Source: JBNKHG01 sp050290225 (GTDB lineage Bacteria; Pseudomonadota; Gammaproteobacteria; Pseudomonadales; Cellvibrionaceae). Taken from it: a stretch of 6,061 nucleotides of DNA. The notes under the pieces were generated by a model. It saw only the letters and a program-made list of their open reading frames with translations, made no database searches and was not told the origin of the DNA. The position numbers and the translations under genes were made by a program. Each line of letters begins with the position of its first letter. Position 1 is the stretch's first letter. Location: the NCBI GenBank assembly GCA_050290225.1, contig JBNKHG010000001.1, positions 1 to 6,061 on the forward strand. Reading direction: 5' to 3'. Of this stretch, positions 4,925 to 6,061 are shown in pieces.

Positions 4925-6061
4925 ATGATTGAGCGACTAAAACACTTCAGTGCACTGCTGGCGGAATCTTGGGCCAACCGGGACCAAATCGGCGACGGCA
5001 CAAGAGCCCAACAAACGCTGGAGTTTCTGCCGGCGGCGTTGGAGATTCAGGAAAGACCCGCTTCGCCAGCGGGTCGGCTACTGGGCTGGACCCTGATGGC
5101 CCTGTTTACCCTAGCCGTTGCCTGGGCTCTTATTGGCGAGGTTGACATCGTTGCCGTTGCTGAAGGCAAGATCATTCCGGGCAGCCGCGTGAAACAAATA
5201 CAACCCCTGGAAAAAGGGGTGGTCAAAACCATCCTGGTTCATGAAGGGCAGGCGGTGGCCAAGGGTGACCCACTCCTAGAGCTTGACCAGGCCCTGACGC
5301 TGGCTGACCAACAGCGTCTGCGCAATGAATTGCAGTTCGCCCAGCTCAGTTTGGTTCGCCATCAGGGCTTTCTGTCATTACTCGATGCCGCTGAGAAAGA
5401 ATTGCCGGCCAACACTGCCACAGCGCACCTAAAGTCAAACTCTCCAATCACCGTAAGTCAGCAGCAGATGCAGCAAAACCTGCTGCGGCAACAATGGCTC
5501 GACTACACCTCGGAACTGGGCGCGCTCGACAGCCAGCGACAAACCCGCATCGCCGAATATCGGTCCAGCGCTGCTCTGGTAAAAAAGTTCCAAGGTACCT
5601 TGCCCCTGATCGCCAAACGCACCCTCGCTGTGAAAAGCCTGCTGGAAAAATCAATGGTGTCCGAGGCGCAATACCTGGAACTGGAGCAGGCCCGAATCGA
5701 ACAACAGCAAAGCCTGCTGGCGGAACAGGCGAGATCCAGCCAGCTGCAGGCAGCCATACAGGAAGTGGAATACCGGATTAGTGCTCTGCAAGCCGACTCC
5801 CGCACCCAAACCCTGCTCAAAATTGAAGACTTTGAGCGACAAATAGCCTCTATGGCACAGGAGTTGAACAAGGCTCGTGACCTCAACGCCAAGCAGGTGC
5901 TTTATTCGCCGGTGGACGGTAGGGTGCAGCAGTTAGCGGTGCATACCGTCGGTGGCGTTGTCACTGAGGCACAGCCCCTCATGCTCATTGTGCCCGATGA
6001 AGACTACCTGGAAGTGGAAGCCACATTGGCGAACAAAGACATTGGTTTCGTGCATCAGGGG
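4925..6061 (+). CDS. Type I secretion periplasmic adaptor, HlyD family, cut by window end
   Basis: The frame runs from ATG 4925 to the last base without a stop, giving 379 residues; E. coli HlyD has 478, so about 95 C-terminal residues lie outside. The protein would bridge the ABC exporter and a TolC-type channel. Residues 1-51 form a cytoplasmic N-terminus with the HlyD-like LEFLPAALEI; about 52-71 is the single membrane helix; 72-121 carries the first half of the lipoyl-like domain (GQAVAKGDPLLELD at its end). Residues about 122-320 are a Gln/Glu/Leu-rich coiled-coil hairpin. From 327 follows YSPVDGRVQQLAVHTVGGVV, the second lipoyl half and family signature, then NKDIGF as in HlyD. AAGGGA (4915-4920) four bases before the ATG is a good ribosome binding site. 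The 33-base gap after the ABC gene, with no terminator, points to one transcript. Nothing in the visible part looks broken. Confidence 0.95.
   Translation, partial: MIERLKHFSALLAESWANRDQIGDGTRAQQTLEFLPAALEIQERPASPAGRLLGWTLMALFTLAVAWALIGEVDIVAVAEGKIIPGSRVKQIQPLEKGVVKTILVHEGQAVAKGDPLLELDQALTLADQQRLRNELQFAQLSLVRHQGFLSLLDAAEKELPANTATAHLKSNSPITVSQQQMQQNLLRQQWLDYTSELGALDSQRQTRIAEYRSSAALVKKFQGTLPLIAKRTLAVKSLLEKSMVSEAQYLELEQARIEQQQSLLAEQARSSQLQAAIQEVEYRISALQADSRTQTLLKIEDFERQIASMAQELNKARDLNAKQVLYSPVDGRVQQLAVHTVGGVVTEAQPLMLIVPDEDYLEVEATLANKDIGFVHQG

Noticed and set aside
5503..5892. 129-codon minus-strand frame inside the adaptor gene
   Set aside because: It is antisense to the coiled-coil region of the HlyD-like gene; the open frame follows from that gene's codon composition.

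Overview
The window looks like accessory DNA from a gammaproteobacterium, possibly marine. The grounds are a VapBC pair of the enterobacterial type and HlyB/HlyD-type secretion proteins. This is an inference from remembered protein families; genus cannot be read from the sequence. Only two genes lie wholly in the secretion and toxin-antitoxin modules' expected form (vapB, vapC and the ABC transporter are complete); the first and last genes run off the window edges.

Layout, left to right. (1) Positions 1-761 hold the 3' part of an uncharacterised helical protein gene. (2) Positions 762-1130 have no gene but carry a clear signature: on the minus strand, the last 28 bases of a tRNA gene (971-998, ending in CCA) followed by an intrinsic terminator (908-942). 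The 5' part of that tRNA is absent, as expected where an integrated element ends at a tRNA 3' end. In that reading the chromosome lies to the left and the element to the right. (3) Positions 1131-1842 hold a compact vapBC operon: operator-like repeats overlapping the promoter, the VapB antitoxin, and the VapC PIN-domain RNase, with the two genes overlapping by one base. (4) Positions 1843-2704 (862 bases) contain no convincing gene. They hold a weak hairpin, a 14-bp palindrome, a possible promoter and three TTACGTA-type boxes. (5) Positions 2705-6061 hold a type I secretion operon: a HlyB-like ABC transporter (728 aa, NBD fully conserved) and, 33 bases later, a HlyD-like adaptor cut by the window end after 379 codons.

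How they work together. The ABC transporter and adaptor would form the inner-membrane part of a type I exporter and would need a TolC-type outer-membrane protein that is not in view. No RTX substrate or HlyC-like acyltransferase gene lies upstream, so the cargo is unknown. VapBC is an independent module that may stabilise the putative island.

I did not find a clearly undescribed system. The items most worth following are the tRNA scar as an island boundary, the missing cargo of the secretion operon, and the triple TTACGTA boxes ahead of it.
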